64,000 nt of DNA from Bog-756 sp963769765 (GCA_963769765.1 CAVYNA010000004.1:310001-374000), one strand, 5' to 3'. Shown: positions 20,682 through 29,928, counted from the stretch's first letter. The notes: a model not told the origin generated them from the letters alone. Made by a program: numbers and translations.

Positions 20682-21254
20682 TCAGTACCCGCTCGCTGGC
20701 CGCGCCGCCGTGGTCGTCGGCGCCGCGGGCGTCGACGTCACGGTGATGACGTACCAGATCCCACCGGCTCCCTGACCGTTCGCCTGCCCGGCTTGGGTGT
20801 CACCCGAGTAGCGGTAGAGGGGCATGCCCTTATAGGTCACCTGGAGGGTCCCGTCAGAGCGGGCCACCGTGCCGAGCGACCCCGTGGCAATGCCAGATCC
20901 GCCCGCTACGTGCGCCGTGCCGGCGGGCACGGTCACCGGCGGCCAGGCCGTCGCGCAGCTTCCGGTGCAGGTCGGCGATCCGGTGCCGTCAGGCGTATAC
21001 CTGTAGACCGTCATCCCGGAGGCGTCCACAAGCACGCTCCCGACGGTGCCCACCCTCGTGACCGAGACCGTCGCCGCTGCGCCGGCCATCGTGCTCGAGG
21101 AAGCGGGCGCAGTGGGGGTCGTCAGCGGCGGCGAGCTGTTCGAGCTGCATGCGGCCAGTCCCACCGCAACCGACGCCAGTGCACCTGCCACCCAGCCGCT
21201 CCCTCGGATGGCCCGCCCGGGGAAGAGGCGAGCATCTGCCCTCCGTCGTCTCAT
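20682..21254 (-). CDS. Secreted lipoprotein with COG4315-type repeats
   Basis: The 190-residue product has a basic start (MRRRRADARLF), a hydrophobic segment and a lipobox (GLAAC), then a Ser/Thr/Pro-rich tether. The mature domain has two copies of the motif found in the 'lipoprotein repeat' family: TVYRYTPDG...CTGSCATAWPP and then MPLYRYSGD...GQANGQG. Such proteins are common in actinobacteria and of unknown function, possibly related to extracytoplasmic redox chemistry. The ATG at 21254 follows a good ribosome-binding site (AGAGAGG). It is the first gene of the lipoprotein-sigma-anti-sigma operon. Confidence 0.82.
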   Translation of the reverse strand: MRRRRADARLFPGRAIRGSGWVAGALASVAVGLAACSSNSSPPLTTPTAPASSSTMAGAAATVSVTRVGTVGSVLVDASGMTVYRYTPDGTGSPTCTGSCATAWPPVTVPAGTAHVAGGSGIATGSLGTVARSDGTLQVTYKGMPLYRYSGDTQAGQANGQGAGGIWYVITVTSTPAAPTTTAARPASGY

Positions 21255-21336
21255 CTGGACCACCTCTCTGGACCTTCGTCGTCTGTGAGTGTACCGATGA
21301 CTACGTCGCGGACCCCGGGAGTGTTCACCACCGACC

Positions 21337-21357
21337 GTCCCGGCCCCCAGCCGGGAC
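21337..21357 (-). terminator. Terminator of the arginine operon
   Basis: A 7-bp perfect stem (GTCCCGG / CCGGGAC) with a 7-base loop lies about ten bases after the argH stop on the minus strand, ahead of the next gene's promoter region. Confidence 0.6.
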
Positions 21358-21367
21358 ACGACGCCGC

Positions 21368-22753
21368 TCAGCGGTCGTCGGAGAGGCGGCTGCGATCGGA
21401 CTCGAGGCGGTGGACGAAGTGCTCGAACTGGATCTTGACCGCGAGCGGGCCGGCACTGCCCGGCGTCGTCCGCCTGGTCACCGCCACCCCCGGCTTCAGG
21501 AGCGACACGGCCTCCTCGCCGAGGGCAGGATGTGCCTCGACCAGCTCGGCGAGTGGCACGTGCCGTTCGATCGAGTCACGAACCAGCCCGCCGACGACTT
21601 CGTGGGCCTGGCGGAACGGCATCCCCTGCTGCACCAGCCACTCAGCCAGGTCGACCGCTGCGACCGCCGAGTCGTCCGCGGCCGACTGCATTCGGCTCGC
21701 GTCGAAGCCGATGGTCTCCATCAGCCCGGTCAGCGCCGCGAGCGCGAGGACAGTCTGGCGGACCGAGTCGAAGAGTGGCTCCTTGTCCTCTTGAAGGTCC
21801 CGGTTGTACGAGAGCGGCAGTCCCTTCAGGGTCACGAGCAGACCCGTGAGGTTGCCGATGAGCCGGCCGCTCTTGCCCCGGGCCAGCTCGGCGACGTCCG
21901 GGTTCTTCTTCTGGGGAAGCATCGAGCTCCCCGTGGCATACGCATCGTCGAGCACGGCGAACCCGAACTCCTCGGTCGACCACAGGACGATCTCCTCACC
22001 GAGCCTCGAAAGGTGGACGCCGATCAATGCGAGGTCGAAGAGCCCTTCGGCCACGAAGTCGCGGTCGGAGACCGCGTCCATCGAGTTCTCGAACCGCGCG
22101 GCGAATCCGAGCGCTTCGGCGACCCCGTCGGGGTCGAGCGGCAGCGACGACCCGGCGAGCGCCCCGGCCCCGAGCGGTGAGACGTCGAGCCGGTCGATGG
22201 TCGCAATCAACCGGTCGACGTCGCGGGCGAGCGCCCAGCCATGGGCGAGCAGGTGGTGTGAGAGCAGGACCGGCTGGGCCCGCTGGAGATGGGTGTAGCC
22301 CGGCAGGTAGGTCTCGCCGGCCTCCTTCGCTCGTTGGAGGAGCACCTCTTGGAGCGCGATGAGCTCGAGCGCGATCGCGCGGAGCTCGCGCTTCGCGTAG
22401 AGCCGGAGGTCGGTCGCGACCTGGTCGTTGCGGCTCCGACCGGTGTGGAGCTTCGCACCGACGTCCCCTGTGAGCTCGGTGACCCGGCGCTCGACGGCAG
22501 TGTGGATGTCCTCGTCGCCGGGCGCGAAGGTGAACGTCCCCTCGTCGAGCTCGGCTTCGACCCGGTCGAGCGCGCCGAGCAGCTCGGCGACCTCGTCAGC
22601 GGACAGCAGGCCGGCGCCACCGAGGCCCTTGACGTGGGCGCGCGAGCCCGTGATGTCGTCGTGGGCGAGCGCCTGGTCGTAGTGGAGGCTCGCGGAGTAG
22701 GCCATGACCACGTCCGCCGTGCCGTCACCGAGACGGCCGTGCCAGAGGGTCAT
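21368..22753 (-). CDS. argH: Argininosuccinate lyase
   Basis: The 461-residue enzyme splits argininosuccinate into arginine and fumarate, the last step of arginine biosynthesis. It starts with LWHGRLGDGTADVV and contains the fumarase/aspartase superfamily signature GSSMLPQKKNPD around residue 275, with the catalytic serine loop. HTGRSRNDQVATD and YTHLQRAQP supply other active-site residues. Length is normal. The ATG overlaps the argG stop as ATGA. It is the last gene of the eight-gene arg operon and is followed by a terminator hairpin. Confidence 0.96.
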   Translation of the reverse strand: MTLWHGRLGDGTADVVMAYSASLHYDQALAHDDITGSRAHVKGLGGAGLLSADEVAELLGALDRVEAELDEGTFTFAPGDEDIHTAVERRVTELTGDVGAKLHTGRSRNDQVATDLRLYAKRELRAIALELIALQEVLLQRAKEAGETYLPGYTHLQRAQPVLLSHHLLAHGWALARDVDRLIATIDRLDVSPLGAGALAGSSLPLDPDGVAEALGFAARFENSMDAVSDRDFVAEGLFDLALIGVHLSRLGEEIVLWSTEEFGFAVLDDAYATGSSMLPQKKNPDVAELARGKSGRLIGNLTGLLVTLKGLPLSYNRDLQEDKEPLFDSVRQTVLALAALTGLMETIGFDASRMQSAADDSAVAAVDLAEWLVQQGMPFRQAHEVVGGLVRDSIERHVPLAELVEAHPALGEEAVSLLKPGVAVTRRTTPGSAGPLAVKIQFEHFVHRLESDRSRLSDDR

Positions 22754-23982
22754 CGCCGGTCGGGCGTCGGACCGCCCTCGCCGCGTTGCTCCTGAACAGC
22801 CGACCAGGTGGCCACGCCCAGGCCCCAGAGTCGCACGAACCCTTCCGCGTCCTGGTGCCGGAAGGTGTCGTCCGCGTCGTACGTGGCGAGCCCGTGGTCG
22901 TAGAGGGCGACCGGACTCCTCCGGCCCACGACCGTGCACCGTCCAGGCTCCAAGCGAAGGCGGACCTCACCGGTGACGTGACGTTGCGAGGAGACGATGA
23001 ACGCATCGAGGGCGCTCTTCAGCGGCGAGAACCACAGGCCGTCGTAGACGAGCTCCGACCACCGAGGTTCGAGCCTGGCCTTCTCGTGGTGGAGATCGCG
23101 CTCGAGCGTCAGATCCTCGAGGTCGATGTGGGCCAGCAAGAGGGCGAGGGCGCCGGGGCACTCGTAGGTCTCGCGGCTCTTGATCCCGACTCGCCGGTTC
23201 TCGACCATGTCCAGCCGGCCGAAACCGTAGGAGCCGACCCGACGGTTCATCTCGGCGATCAGGGGCTCTGCCCCGAGCGCGCGTCCGTCGATCGAGACGG
23301 GCACGCCGGCGTCGAAGGCGACAACGAGCTCGGTCGGCTCGGTCGCACTCGGCCTGGTCATTTCGTAGACGTCCTCCGGCGGACTCGCCCAGGGGTCCTC
23401 GATGACTCCGCACTCGATGGCACGGCCCCAGAGGTTCTCGTCGATCGAGTAGAGCTTTTCCTTGGTGACGGCGATCGGAATCTCCCACTTGGCGGCGTAC
23501 TCGACGCAGTCCTCACGGGTCAGCCCCCAGACCCGGGCCGGTGCGAGGACGTCGAGGTCCGGAGCGAGAGCCCGCGTGCCGACCTCGAAGCGGACCTGGT
23601 CGTTGCCCTTGCCGGTGCAGCCGTGTGCGACGGCGGAGGCCCCGTGGCGCCTCGCCTCTGCAACCAGGTGCTTGACGATCACCGGTCGCGACAGCGCCGA
23701 GACCAGCGGGTACTTCCCTTCGTAGCGAGCGTTGGCCTGGAGAGCCGGAACGCAGAACTCCTCGGCCATCTCGACCCTCGCGTCCACGACGACGGCCTCT
23801 GCCGCCCCCGCAGCGAGCGCCCGGGCGCGGATGGCCGTCCAGTCCTCGCCGCCCGTCTCCGAGGCCTGCCCGACGTCGACCGCGACGGCGATCACCTCGA
23901 CGTCAGAGGTCTCCATCAGCCATCGGACTGCCACTGACGTGTCCAGACCGCCGCTGTATGCCAGTACGACTCGTTCTTTCAT
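22750..23982 (-). CDS. argG: Argininosuccinate synthase
   Basis: The 410-residue enzyme condenses citrulline and aspartate with ATP. The N-terminus MKERVVLAYSGGLDTSVAVRWL carries the PP-loop nucleotide-binding motif (SGGLDTS). Further family blocks are AHGCTGKGNDQVRFE and the substrate-binding region SIDENLWGR. Length agrees with the family. Its start overlaps the argR stop as ATGA and its stop overlaps argH in the same way. Confidence 0.96.
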   Translation of the reverse strand: MKERVVLAYSGGLDTSVAVRWLMETSDVEVIAVAVDVGQASETGGEDWTAIRARALAAGAAEAVVVDARVEMAEEFCVPALQANARYEGKYPLVSALSRPVIVKHLVAEARRHGASAVAHGCTGKGNDQVRFEVGTRALAPDLDVLAPARVWGLTREDCVEYAAKWEIPIAVTKEKLYSIDENLWGRAIECGVIEDPWASPPEDVYEMTRPSATEPTELVVAFDAGVPVSIDGRALGAEPLIAEMNRRVGSYGFGRLDMVENRRVGIKSRETYECPGALALLLAHIDLEDLTLERDLHHEKARLEPRWSELVYDGLWFSPLKSALDAFIVSSQRHVTGEVRLRLEPGRCTVVGRRSPVALYDHGLATYDADDTFRHQDAEGFVRLWGLGVATWSAVQEQRGEGGPTPDRR

Positions 23983-24572
23983 GACCGACCCCTTGCCCCT
24001 CGTTCCTTCGTCGTCCGCGCCGACCCCGACGCGGTCGCTGTCTTCCCGTCCGCCGTGGATGCCGGCCGCTCGGTGCGGCGTTGCCGCGTCTCCGTCGTGG
24101 GTGTTGCCGACTCGATCCCCGCGATGTTCGACAGCTGCGCCGCCGTGGCTGCGCCACCAGTCGCCTCTGCCGCGACCACCAGCACGGTGTCATCACCGGC
24201 CACCGTGCCGATCACGCCCGGGAGGCCGCTGCGGTCAAGCGCCGAGCCTACGACATGCGCTGAGCCAGGTGGGGTCCGCAGCAGCACCAGATTGCCCGAC
24301 CAGTCGACCTCCACCACCCACTCTCCGAGCACCCGGCGGAGGTGGTCGACCGGAGCGACCTGCTGGGTGGGCAGCTCCGGGAGGGCGTAGGCCGCCTCAC
24401 CACCGGGCAGCCGGACCTTGACCGCGCCGAGCTCCTCGAGATCACGCGAGACCGTCGTCTGGGTCGCATCGATCCCCTCCGCGCCGAGCAGCTCGACCAG
24501 CTGCGCCTGGCTGGTCACCACCTCGTCCCCGAGGATCCGGCTGATCCGATGGTGCCGCTGCTGCTTGCTCAC
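23979..24572 (-). CDS. argR: Arginine repressor ArgR
   Basis: The 197-residue regulator has an N-terminal winged helix (about residues 1-75; SQAQLVELLGAEGIDATQTTVSRDLEELG) and a C-terminal oligomerisation/arginine-binding domain ending near residue 160 (VIGTVAGDDTVLVVA). About 40 extra residues follow, rich in Thr, Arg and Ala, which most ArgR proteins lack. Arginine-bound hexamers should repress the operon at ARG boxes, and a candidate operator lies upstream of argC. The gene sits inside the operon it controls, as in Streptomyces and Mycobacterium. Confidence 0.93.
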   Translation of the reverse strand: MSKQQRHHRISRILGDEVVTSQAQLVELLGAEGIDATQTTVSRDLEELGAVKVRLPGGEAAYALPELPTQQVAPVDHLRRVLGEWVVEVDWSGNLVLLRTPPGSAHVVGSALDRSGLPGVIGTVAGDDTVLVVAAEATGGAATAAQLSNIAGIESATPTTETRQRRTERPASTADGKTATASGSARTTKERGARGRS

Positions 24573-25513
24573 GAGGCTCCCCGCGACCCGTCGGCCGGCA
24601 CGCCGCAGACCCAGGCGAGCAGGCCCCGCATGGCGTGCAGACGGTTCGCCGCCTGGAGGAACACCGCACTCCTCGGCCCGTCGACGACGTCTGCGGCGAT
24701 CTCCTCCCCGCGGTGCGCGGGGAGGCAGTGGAGGACCACTGCGTCGTCAGCCGCCCGCGACACGAGCGCGGCGTCGACCGTGAACCCGGCAAAGGCCCGG
24801 CGCCGCGCTGCGTCCTCCTCCTCTTGGCCCATGGATGTCCACACATCCGTGTAGATCACCCGGGCGCCGTCGGCCGCCTCGGCCGGCTCATCGGTGACCA
24901 CGAGGTCGCCGCCGAAGGACTCCACCAACGCGACGTCGGCGGTCGACGGGCCGTACCCTTCCGGCGCGGCGATCCGAGTGGGCATCCCGACCATCGACGC
25001 CGCAACTGCGAGGGAGCGCCACACGTTGTTGGCGTCGCCGATGTAGGCGAGCGTCGTCTCCCCGGGTGCTTCCGCACCGAAGACGTGCCGAACGGTGAGG
25101 AGGTCGGCCAGGGCCTGACAGGGGTGTGCCCGGTCGGAGAGCAGGTTGACGACCGGCACGGCGACGGCCGCGGCGTCCAGCGCGTCGACCATCCGCTCGA
25201 GCGAGCGGTGGTCCATGACGCGTGCGCAGAGCAGTGCGTGGTAACAGGCAAGAGTGCGGGCGACGTCTGCAGCCGGCTCGCGGACGTCGAGGCCGACTTC
25301 GTCGCCGCGGAGGTAGACGGGATGGCCGCCGAGGGCGACCACTGCGAGCTCGGTGCTGTTCCGCGTGCGGTTGGACGGCTTCTCGAAGAGGAGCGCGACA
25401 CCACGGCCGACCAGGGGCTTCGGCAGGGATGCCGCATCGGCCTCGGCGAGCGCGAGGACCTCGGCCAGACCGTCCGCACCGAGATCGTCGACCTCGAGCA
25501 CGTGGCGGGTCAT
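24569..25513 (-). CDS. argF: Ornithine carbamoyltransferase
   Basis: The 314-residue enzyme makes citrulline from ornithine and carbamoyl phosphate. The carbamoyl-phosphate loop reads FEKPSNRTRNS, with Asn where most homologues have Ser-Thr-Arg-Thr-Arg; the two arginines are kept. The other motifs are HPCQALADL and the ornithine-binding HCLPAHRGEEI. The stop overlaps argR as ATGA; 36 bases separate it from argD, the only real gap in the operon. Confidence 0.94.
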   Translation of the reverse strand: MTRHVLEVDDLGADGLAEVLALAEADAASLPKPLVGRGVALLFEKPSNRTRNSTELAVVALGGHPVYLRGDEVGLDVREPAADVARTLACYHALLCARVMDHRSLERMVDALDAAAVAVPVVNLLSDRAHPCQALADLLTVRHVFGAEAPGETTLAYIGDANNVWRSLAVAASMVGMPTRIAAPEGYGPSTADVALVESFGGDLVVTDEPAEAADGARVIYTDVWTSMGQEEEDAARRRAFAGFTVDAALVSRAADDAVVLHCLPAHRGEEIAADVVDGPRSAVFLQAANRLHAMRGLLAWVCGVPADGSRGAS

Positions 25514-25549
25514 CGAGGGTCACCGCGCACGAGCCGTGGACCGACCGGG

Positions 25550-26761
25550 TCAGTGAACACCGCGACCTGCCTTGAGGCACCGCTCGAGGACGGGTCCGAG
25601 GATCCTGATCGCCTGTTCGATCTCCGCATCGGACACCAGCAACGAGGGGGCGAAGCGAAGCACGTCGGGGCGCGGTGCGTTCACCACGAGACCCGCCGCG
25701 AGGGCCGCACGGGAGACCTCCGCCGCGACCGGTGCGCGGAGCACGGCCGCGAGCAGCAGTCCGAGGCCCCGGACGTGCTCGACCCCGTCGAGGTCGGCCA
25801 AGGAGTCCGCGAGGTGTCGGCCCGATGCTCGTGCCCGCGCCGGCACGTCCTCGGCCTCCATGACCGCGAGCGTCGCCCGGGCGGCGGACATGGCGAGAGG
25901 CTGCCCGCCGAACGTGCTCCCGTGGTCGCCCGGTGAGAACGCGGCGGCCACCTCTGCGGTCGCCCAGCACGCGCCGACCGGCATCCCGTTGCCGAGCGCC
26001 TTCGCCACCGTTACCACGTCGGGCTCGAGACCGAGGTGCTGGAAGGCGAACCACGCACCGGTGCGACCGAGTCCGGTCTGGATCTCGTCCACCATGAGCA
26101 GGATGCTGCGCTCCGTGCAGAGCTCGCGGAGTCCGGTGAGATAGTCCGAGGAGGGGACCACGACGCCCGCTTCGCCCTGTATGGGCTCGACGAGGACGGC
26201 CGCGACGCGGGTCGGGTCACAGGCCTCATCCATCGCGTCGAGGTCGTCGTAGGGGACGTGGTCGAACCCCTCGGGCATCGGCCGGAACGCGAGCTGCTTG
26301 TCGACCTGGCCGGTCGCGGCGAGGGTGGCGAGCGTCCGGCCGTGGAACGCGTCCCAGGTGCAGACCACACCGAACCGGTCCCCACCGGCCCACCGTCTCG
26401 CCAGCTTGAGCGCGCACTCGTTGGCCTCGGCCCCCGAGTTCGCGAAGAAGACCTGTCCTCCGGCCTCGTCGGCTCCGCCCGCGATCAGCCGGTCGAGCGT
26501 GCGGGCGACCTCAGGGGCGAGCACGTTTCCGAAGAGATTCGAGACGTGCACGAGCGTCGCGGCCTGCTCGGCAACGGCTCCCGCGACGACCGGGTGTGCG
26601 TGACCGAGGGAGGTCACCGCGAGGCCCGAGAGGAAGTCGAGGTAGGTGCGGCCCCCGGCGTCGAAGAGCGTCGAGCCTTCGCCGCGGACGAAGGTCACCG
26701 GCGGATCCGCGTAGGTCTGCATGAGTGACGAACGGTCGACCACCGGGTCCGCCGGGCTCAC
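25550..26761 (-). CDS. argD: Acetylornithine aminotransferase
   Basis: This 403-residue pyridoxal-phosphate enzyme of class III transfers an amino group from glutamate to N-acetylglutamate semialdehyde. Visible features are the NSGAEANECALKLAR phosphate-binding helix, the VDEIQTGLGRTG block, and TVAKALGNGMPVGA with the Schiff-base lysine. The ATG overlaps the argB stop as ATGA. Length is typical. Confidence 0.94.
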   Translation of the reverse strand: MSPADPVVDRSSLMQTYADPPVTFVRGEGSTLFDAGGRTYLDFLSGLAVTSLGHAHPVVAGAVAEQAATLVHVSNLFGNVLAPEVARTLDRLIAGGADEAGGQVFFANSGAEANECALKLARRWAGGDRFGVVCTWDAFHGRTLATLAATGQVDKQLAFRPMPEGFDHVPYDDLDAMDEACDPTRVAAVLVEPIQGEAGVVVPSSDYLTGLRELCTERSILLMVDEIQTGLGRTGAWFAFQHLGLEPDVVTVAKALGNGMPVGACWATAEVAAAFSPGDHGSTFGGQPLAMSAARATLAVMEAEDVPARARASGRHLADSLADLDGVEHVRGLGLLLAAVLRAPVAAEVSRAALAAGLVVNAPRPDVLRFAPSLLVSDAEIEQAIRILGPVLERCLKAGRGVH

Positions 26762-27672
26762 GTCCCGGCGCCGATCATCGTGCCGACACCCTCGTCGGTG
26801 AAGATTTCGAGCAACAGCGCATGGGGTGTCCGACCATCAAGGATGTGCGCGCGCCCCACCCCGGCCCGCACTGCCCGGGCACACGCCTCGACCTTCGGGA
26901 TCATGCCACCGTTCGCCGCCCCGGTCTGCACCAGCCGGTCGAGCTCGTCCGCCGTCGTTCGATGCAGGAGGGTCGTCGGGTCGTCCGCCACCGTGCGCAC
27001 CCCTTCGACATCGGTGAGGAAGACCAGCTTCTCGGCGCGCAGTGCACCTGCGATGGCCCCCGCAGCGGTGTCGGCATTGATGTTGAAGGCCTGCCCCGTG
27101 CTGTCGCTGCCGATGGTCGCGATCACCGGGATCAACCCCTGGGCGAGCAGCTGTTCGACGATGACCGGGTCCACGTCGGTCACGTCCCCGACGTAGCCGA
27201 GCGCCGCCGAGCGGGCGGTCGCCGTGATGAGGTTGGCGTCCTCGCCCGACAAACCCACTGCGAGCGCACCGTGGACGTTGATCGCGCTCACGATGTCGCG
27301 GTTGACCTTGCCGACCAACACCATTCGCACGAGGTCGATCGTGTCGGCGTCGGTCACCCGCAGGCCGTCGAGGAATTCGACTTCCTTCCCGACCCGCTCC
27401 ATCAGTGCGCCGATCTGCGGTCCACCGCCGTGCACCACGACCGGTAGCATCCCGACCGAGCGCATCAGCACGATGTCCTCGGCGAACGTGGCGAGCACCT
27501 CCGCCTCGCCGCCCGGTGCGCCCGCTCCCCCGAGCGCGTTGCCCCCGTACTTGACGACGACGATCTTGCCCCAGAAGCGGCGGATGTAGGGCAGCGCCTC
27601 CACCAGCACCGACGCCTTGTCGGCAGCGCCGGGCGCGCCCTGCCGGGGAGCCACGGTCCTTGGCCCGTTCAC
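26758..27672 (-). CDS. argB: N-acetylglutamate kinase
   Basis: The 304-residue amino-acid kinase phosphorylates N-acetylglutamate. Motifs are VVKYGGNAL at the N-terminal ATP site, VVHGGGPQIG in the substrate loop, and a late VFLTDVEGV strand followed by GGMIPKVEAC. An N-terminal extension of about 25 residues precedes the core; in other organisms such an N-helix goes with arginine-sensitive hexamers, which suggests feedback inhibition here. The start overlaps the argJ stop as ATGA. Confidence 0.95.
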   Translation of the reverse strand: MNGPRTVAPRQGAPGAADKASVLVEALPYIRRFWGKIVVVKYGGNALGGAGAPGGEAEVLATFAEDIVLMRSVGMLPVVVHGGGPQIGALMERVGKEVEFLDGLRVTDADTIDLVRMVLVGKVNRDIVSAINVHGALAVGLSGEDANLITATARSAALGYVGDVTDVDPVIVEQLLAQGLIPVIATIGSDSTGQAFNINADTAAGAIAGALRAEKLVFLTDVEGVRTVADDPTTLLHRTTADELDRLVQTGAANGGMIPKVEACARAVRAGVGRAHILDGRTPHALLLEIFTDEGVGTMIGAGT

Positions 27673-28838
27673 GACGTCGTCCGGTTCTCGTCGATGTAGC
27701 CGTACCCGAGATCGACACCCATCACCGAACCGGTGCCCCCACCGAGGCCGAGCTCACAGAGGATCTCGATCATCGGTCCGGCAACATGCGTTCCGACGGC
27801 TGCGGAGTCGTGGTCGCAAGCGATCCCGTGGCGACAGACGGCATTTCCGCCGTAGGAGATCGCAAGACGATCGAGATCGAAGGCGACGCCCGCCGAGCCG
27901 AGATCGCTTGCGACCCGGCCCCAGTAGGGATCGCCACCGTTGATCGAGCACTTCACGAGCAGCGAGTCGGCGACCTTGCGAGCCGCCTGGTGCGCCTCTC
28001 CGTCGGAGGCCGCACCTCGCACCTCGACCCGGAAGATCCGCGAGGCGCCCTCGGCGTCGTGTGCCATGGCAAGTGCCAGCTCCCCGCACGCGGTCACGAG
28101 TGCCGCACCCAGCTCGTCGGTGTCGCAGGGTCCGGCCCGTCCCGACGCAAGTGCGATCACCGTGTCGTTGGTCGACGTGCACCCGTCGACGGTCATCGAG
28201 TTGAAGGAGACCTCCACCGCCTCGTGGAGCAGGCGATCGAGCACCTCGGAGCCGACCGCCGCGTCGGTGGTGAGAAAGGCGAGCATCGTGGCCATCCGCG
28301 GCGCGAGCATGCCCGCGCCCTTCGCCATACCGGCGACCGTGAACGAGCCGCCCACGACGAGCGACTCCTTGGGGCCCGCGTCGGTGGTGAGGATCGCGGT
28401 CGCGGCCTGGCGCCCGGCCCCGTCGGAGGAGGCACGGCCCGCGGCGAGTGGGGCGATGCCGGCGGCGATCGTCTCCATGGGCAGCGGGATCCCGATGAGC
28501 CCGGTCGAGCAGACGAGCACCTCCGCCTCGGTGACCTCGAGTTCCGTGGCCAACAACGCGCACATGCGCTCCGCGTCGTTCCGGCCGCGCGCACCCGTTG
28601 CCGCGTTTGCGTTCCCGCTGCTGACGAGGACCGCGGCCGCCCGGCCGGCGGTCACCCGGAGGTGGTCCCGGCTCACTGCGACCGGCGCGGCCGCCGCGAG
28701 GTTGGTGGTGAACGTGGCGGCCGCGGGCACCGCCTCGCCCGACTCGGTGGCGACCAGGGCGAGGTCGAGCGCGCCGGTGGCCTTGATGCCCGCTGCATGC
28801 CCCGAGGCCACGAAACCCGAAGGGGTCGTGATGCTCAC
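27669..28838 (-). CDS. argJ: Bifunctional ornithine acetyltransferase / acetylglutamate synthase
   Basis: The 389-residue precursor cleaves itself before a threonine to give alpha and beta chains and transfers acetyl from acetylornithine to glutamate. The cleavage region KGAGMLAPRMATMLAF contains the conserved Ala-Thr pair. DGCTSTNDTV and the C-terminal YGYIDENRTTS are further family marks. The start is a GTG at 28838 that overlaps the argC stop (GTGA); the frame stays open upstream but enters argC. No argA is needed if this enzyme is bifunctional. Confidence 0.93.
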   Translation of the reverse strand: MSITTPSGFVASGHAAGIKATGALDLALVATESGEAVPAAATFTTNLAAAAPVAVSRDHLRVTAGRAAAVLVSSGNANAATGARGRNDAERMCALLATELEVTEAEVLVCSTGLIGIPLPMETIAAGIAPLAAGRASSDGAGRQAATAILTTDAGPKESLVVGGSFTVAGMAKGAGMLAPRMATMLAFLTTDAAVGSEVLDRLLHEAVEVSFNSMTVDGCTSTNDTVIALASGRAGPCDTDELGAALVTACGELALAMAHDAEGASRIFRVEVRGAASDGEAHQAARKVADSLLVKCSINGGDPYWGRVASDLGSAGVAFDLDRLAISYGGNAVCRHGIACDHDSAAVGTHVAGPMIEILCELGLGGGTGSVMGVDLGYGYIDENRTTS

Positions 28839-29887
28839 GGGTACAGCCCCGCCAGCGGGAGCCCGGTCGTCTCCGGGAGGCCGAGCGAGAGGTTCGCGCA
28901 CTGGACCGCCTGGCCCGCTGCGCCTTTGATCAGGTTGTCGATGGCGGCGAGCACGATCACCCAACCCGTCCGCGGGTCGACCCTCGCCGTCAGGTGCGCG
29001 CAGTTCGAGCCGCTGGTCGCCTTGGTCGTCGGCGGATCACCGGTCACGATGACGAAGGGTTCGTCGCTGTAGCAGGCCTCCAGCACGTCGATCGCGTCCG
29101 CGGTGGACGGTCCCCCGGGCTCTCCCGGTGGGACGGCAGGCCGTGCGTAGCAGGTCGCGAGGATCCCCCGGACCATGGGCGCCAGGTGGGGCGTGAAGAG
29201 CACCTCGACCCCGAGGTCCTGTTCCATCTCTGCGGTGTGACGGTGGTCGAGCAGGCCGTACGCCGCGAAGTCCTCGTCAACGGTGCCGAAGTGGAGCGAG
29301 TCCTTCGGCGCACGTCCCGCACCGGAGACTCCGCTTGCGGCGTCGACCACGACGGCGGGGACGGTCCCGACTGGTGGGGCGAGCAGGCCGGCTTCGACGA
29401 GCGGGGCGAGTGCCAGGATCGCCGCGGTCGGGTAGCAACCCGGCGCGGCCACACGCGTGGCACCCACCAGCGCCTCGCGATGGCGCTCCGGCAGTCCGTA
29501 CACGAACGTGCCGAGCAACTCGGGCGCAGCGTGGTCCTCGCCGTACCAGGTGGCGTACGCCCCAGGATCGAGCAGCCGGAAGTCGGCTGCAAGATCGACC
29601 ACCACCCCGACACGATCCACCAGCGCGGGCAGGAGCTGTTGGGACTGTCCATGGGGAAGCGCACTGAAGACGAGGTCGAGACCGTCGAGCCGCTCGGGCT
29701 CGTTCGCTGCGAAGGTCAGGGTCGGGTAGGCCGCCGCCAGCGACGGGGTGTGGCTGCCGACGGATCCTCCGGCAGCCGTCCCCGCGGTCGCCACCGCCAC
29801 GTCGAGCTCAGGATGGGCCGCGCAGAGACGCAGGAGCTCCACGCCTGCGTACCCCGATGCGCCGATCACGCCGACCTTCCAGCCCAT
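28835..29887 (-). CDS. argC: N-acetyl-gamma-glutamyl-phosphate reductase
   Basis: The 350-residue NADPH-dependent reductase starts MGWKVGVIGASGYAGVELLR with the Rossmann motif GASGYAG. The catalytic cysteine is in VAAPGCYPTAAIL, and the C-terminal block DNLIKGAAGQAVQC is conserved. It is the first gene of the operon. The -10-like TATACT ends six bases before the ATG, so the transcript is probably leaderless, and no Shine-Dalgarno sequence is present. Confidence 0.95.
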   Translation of the reverse strand: MGWKVGVIGASGYAGVELLRLCAAHPELDVAVATAGTAAGGSVGSHTPSLAAAYPTLTFAANEPERLDGLDLVFSALPHGQSQQLLPALVDRVGVVVDLAADFRLLDPGAYATWYGEDHAAPELLGTFVYGLPERHREALVGATRVAAPGCYPTAAILALAPLVEAGLLAPPVGTVPAVVVDAASGVSGAGRAPKDSLHFGTVDEDFAAYGLLDHRHTAEMEQDLGVEVLFTPHLAPMVRGILATCYARPAVPPGEPGGPSTADAIDVLEACYSDEPFVIVTGDPPTTKATSGSNCAHLTARVDPRTGWVIVLAAIDNLIKGAAGQAVQCANLSLGLPETTGLPLAGLYP

Positions 29888-29889
29888 AC

Positions 29890-29928
29890 TGCAAGTATAT
29901 GCACTCTTCCGCATCATTACCCATGATG
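29890..29928 (-). promoter_or_regulatory. argC promoter with candidate ARG boxes
   Basis: On the minus strand TATACT (29894-29899) is placed for a leaderless argC transcript. It is embedded in the imperfect palindrome TGCATATACTTGCA (29890-29903), and a second imperfect palindrome built on ATCAT...ATGAT lies at 29914-29928. Both are AT-rich islands and resemble ArgR operators. Binding here would block the -10 region directly. The -35 element is not clear. Confidence 0.5.
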
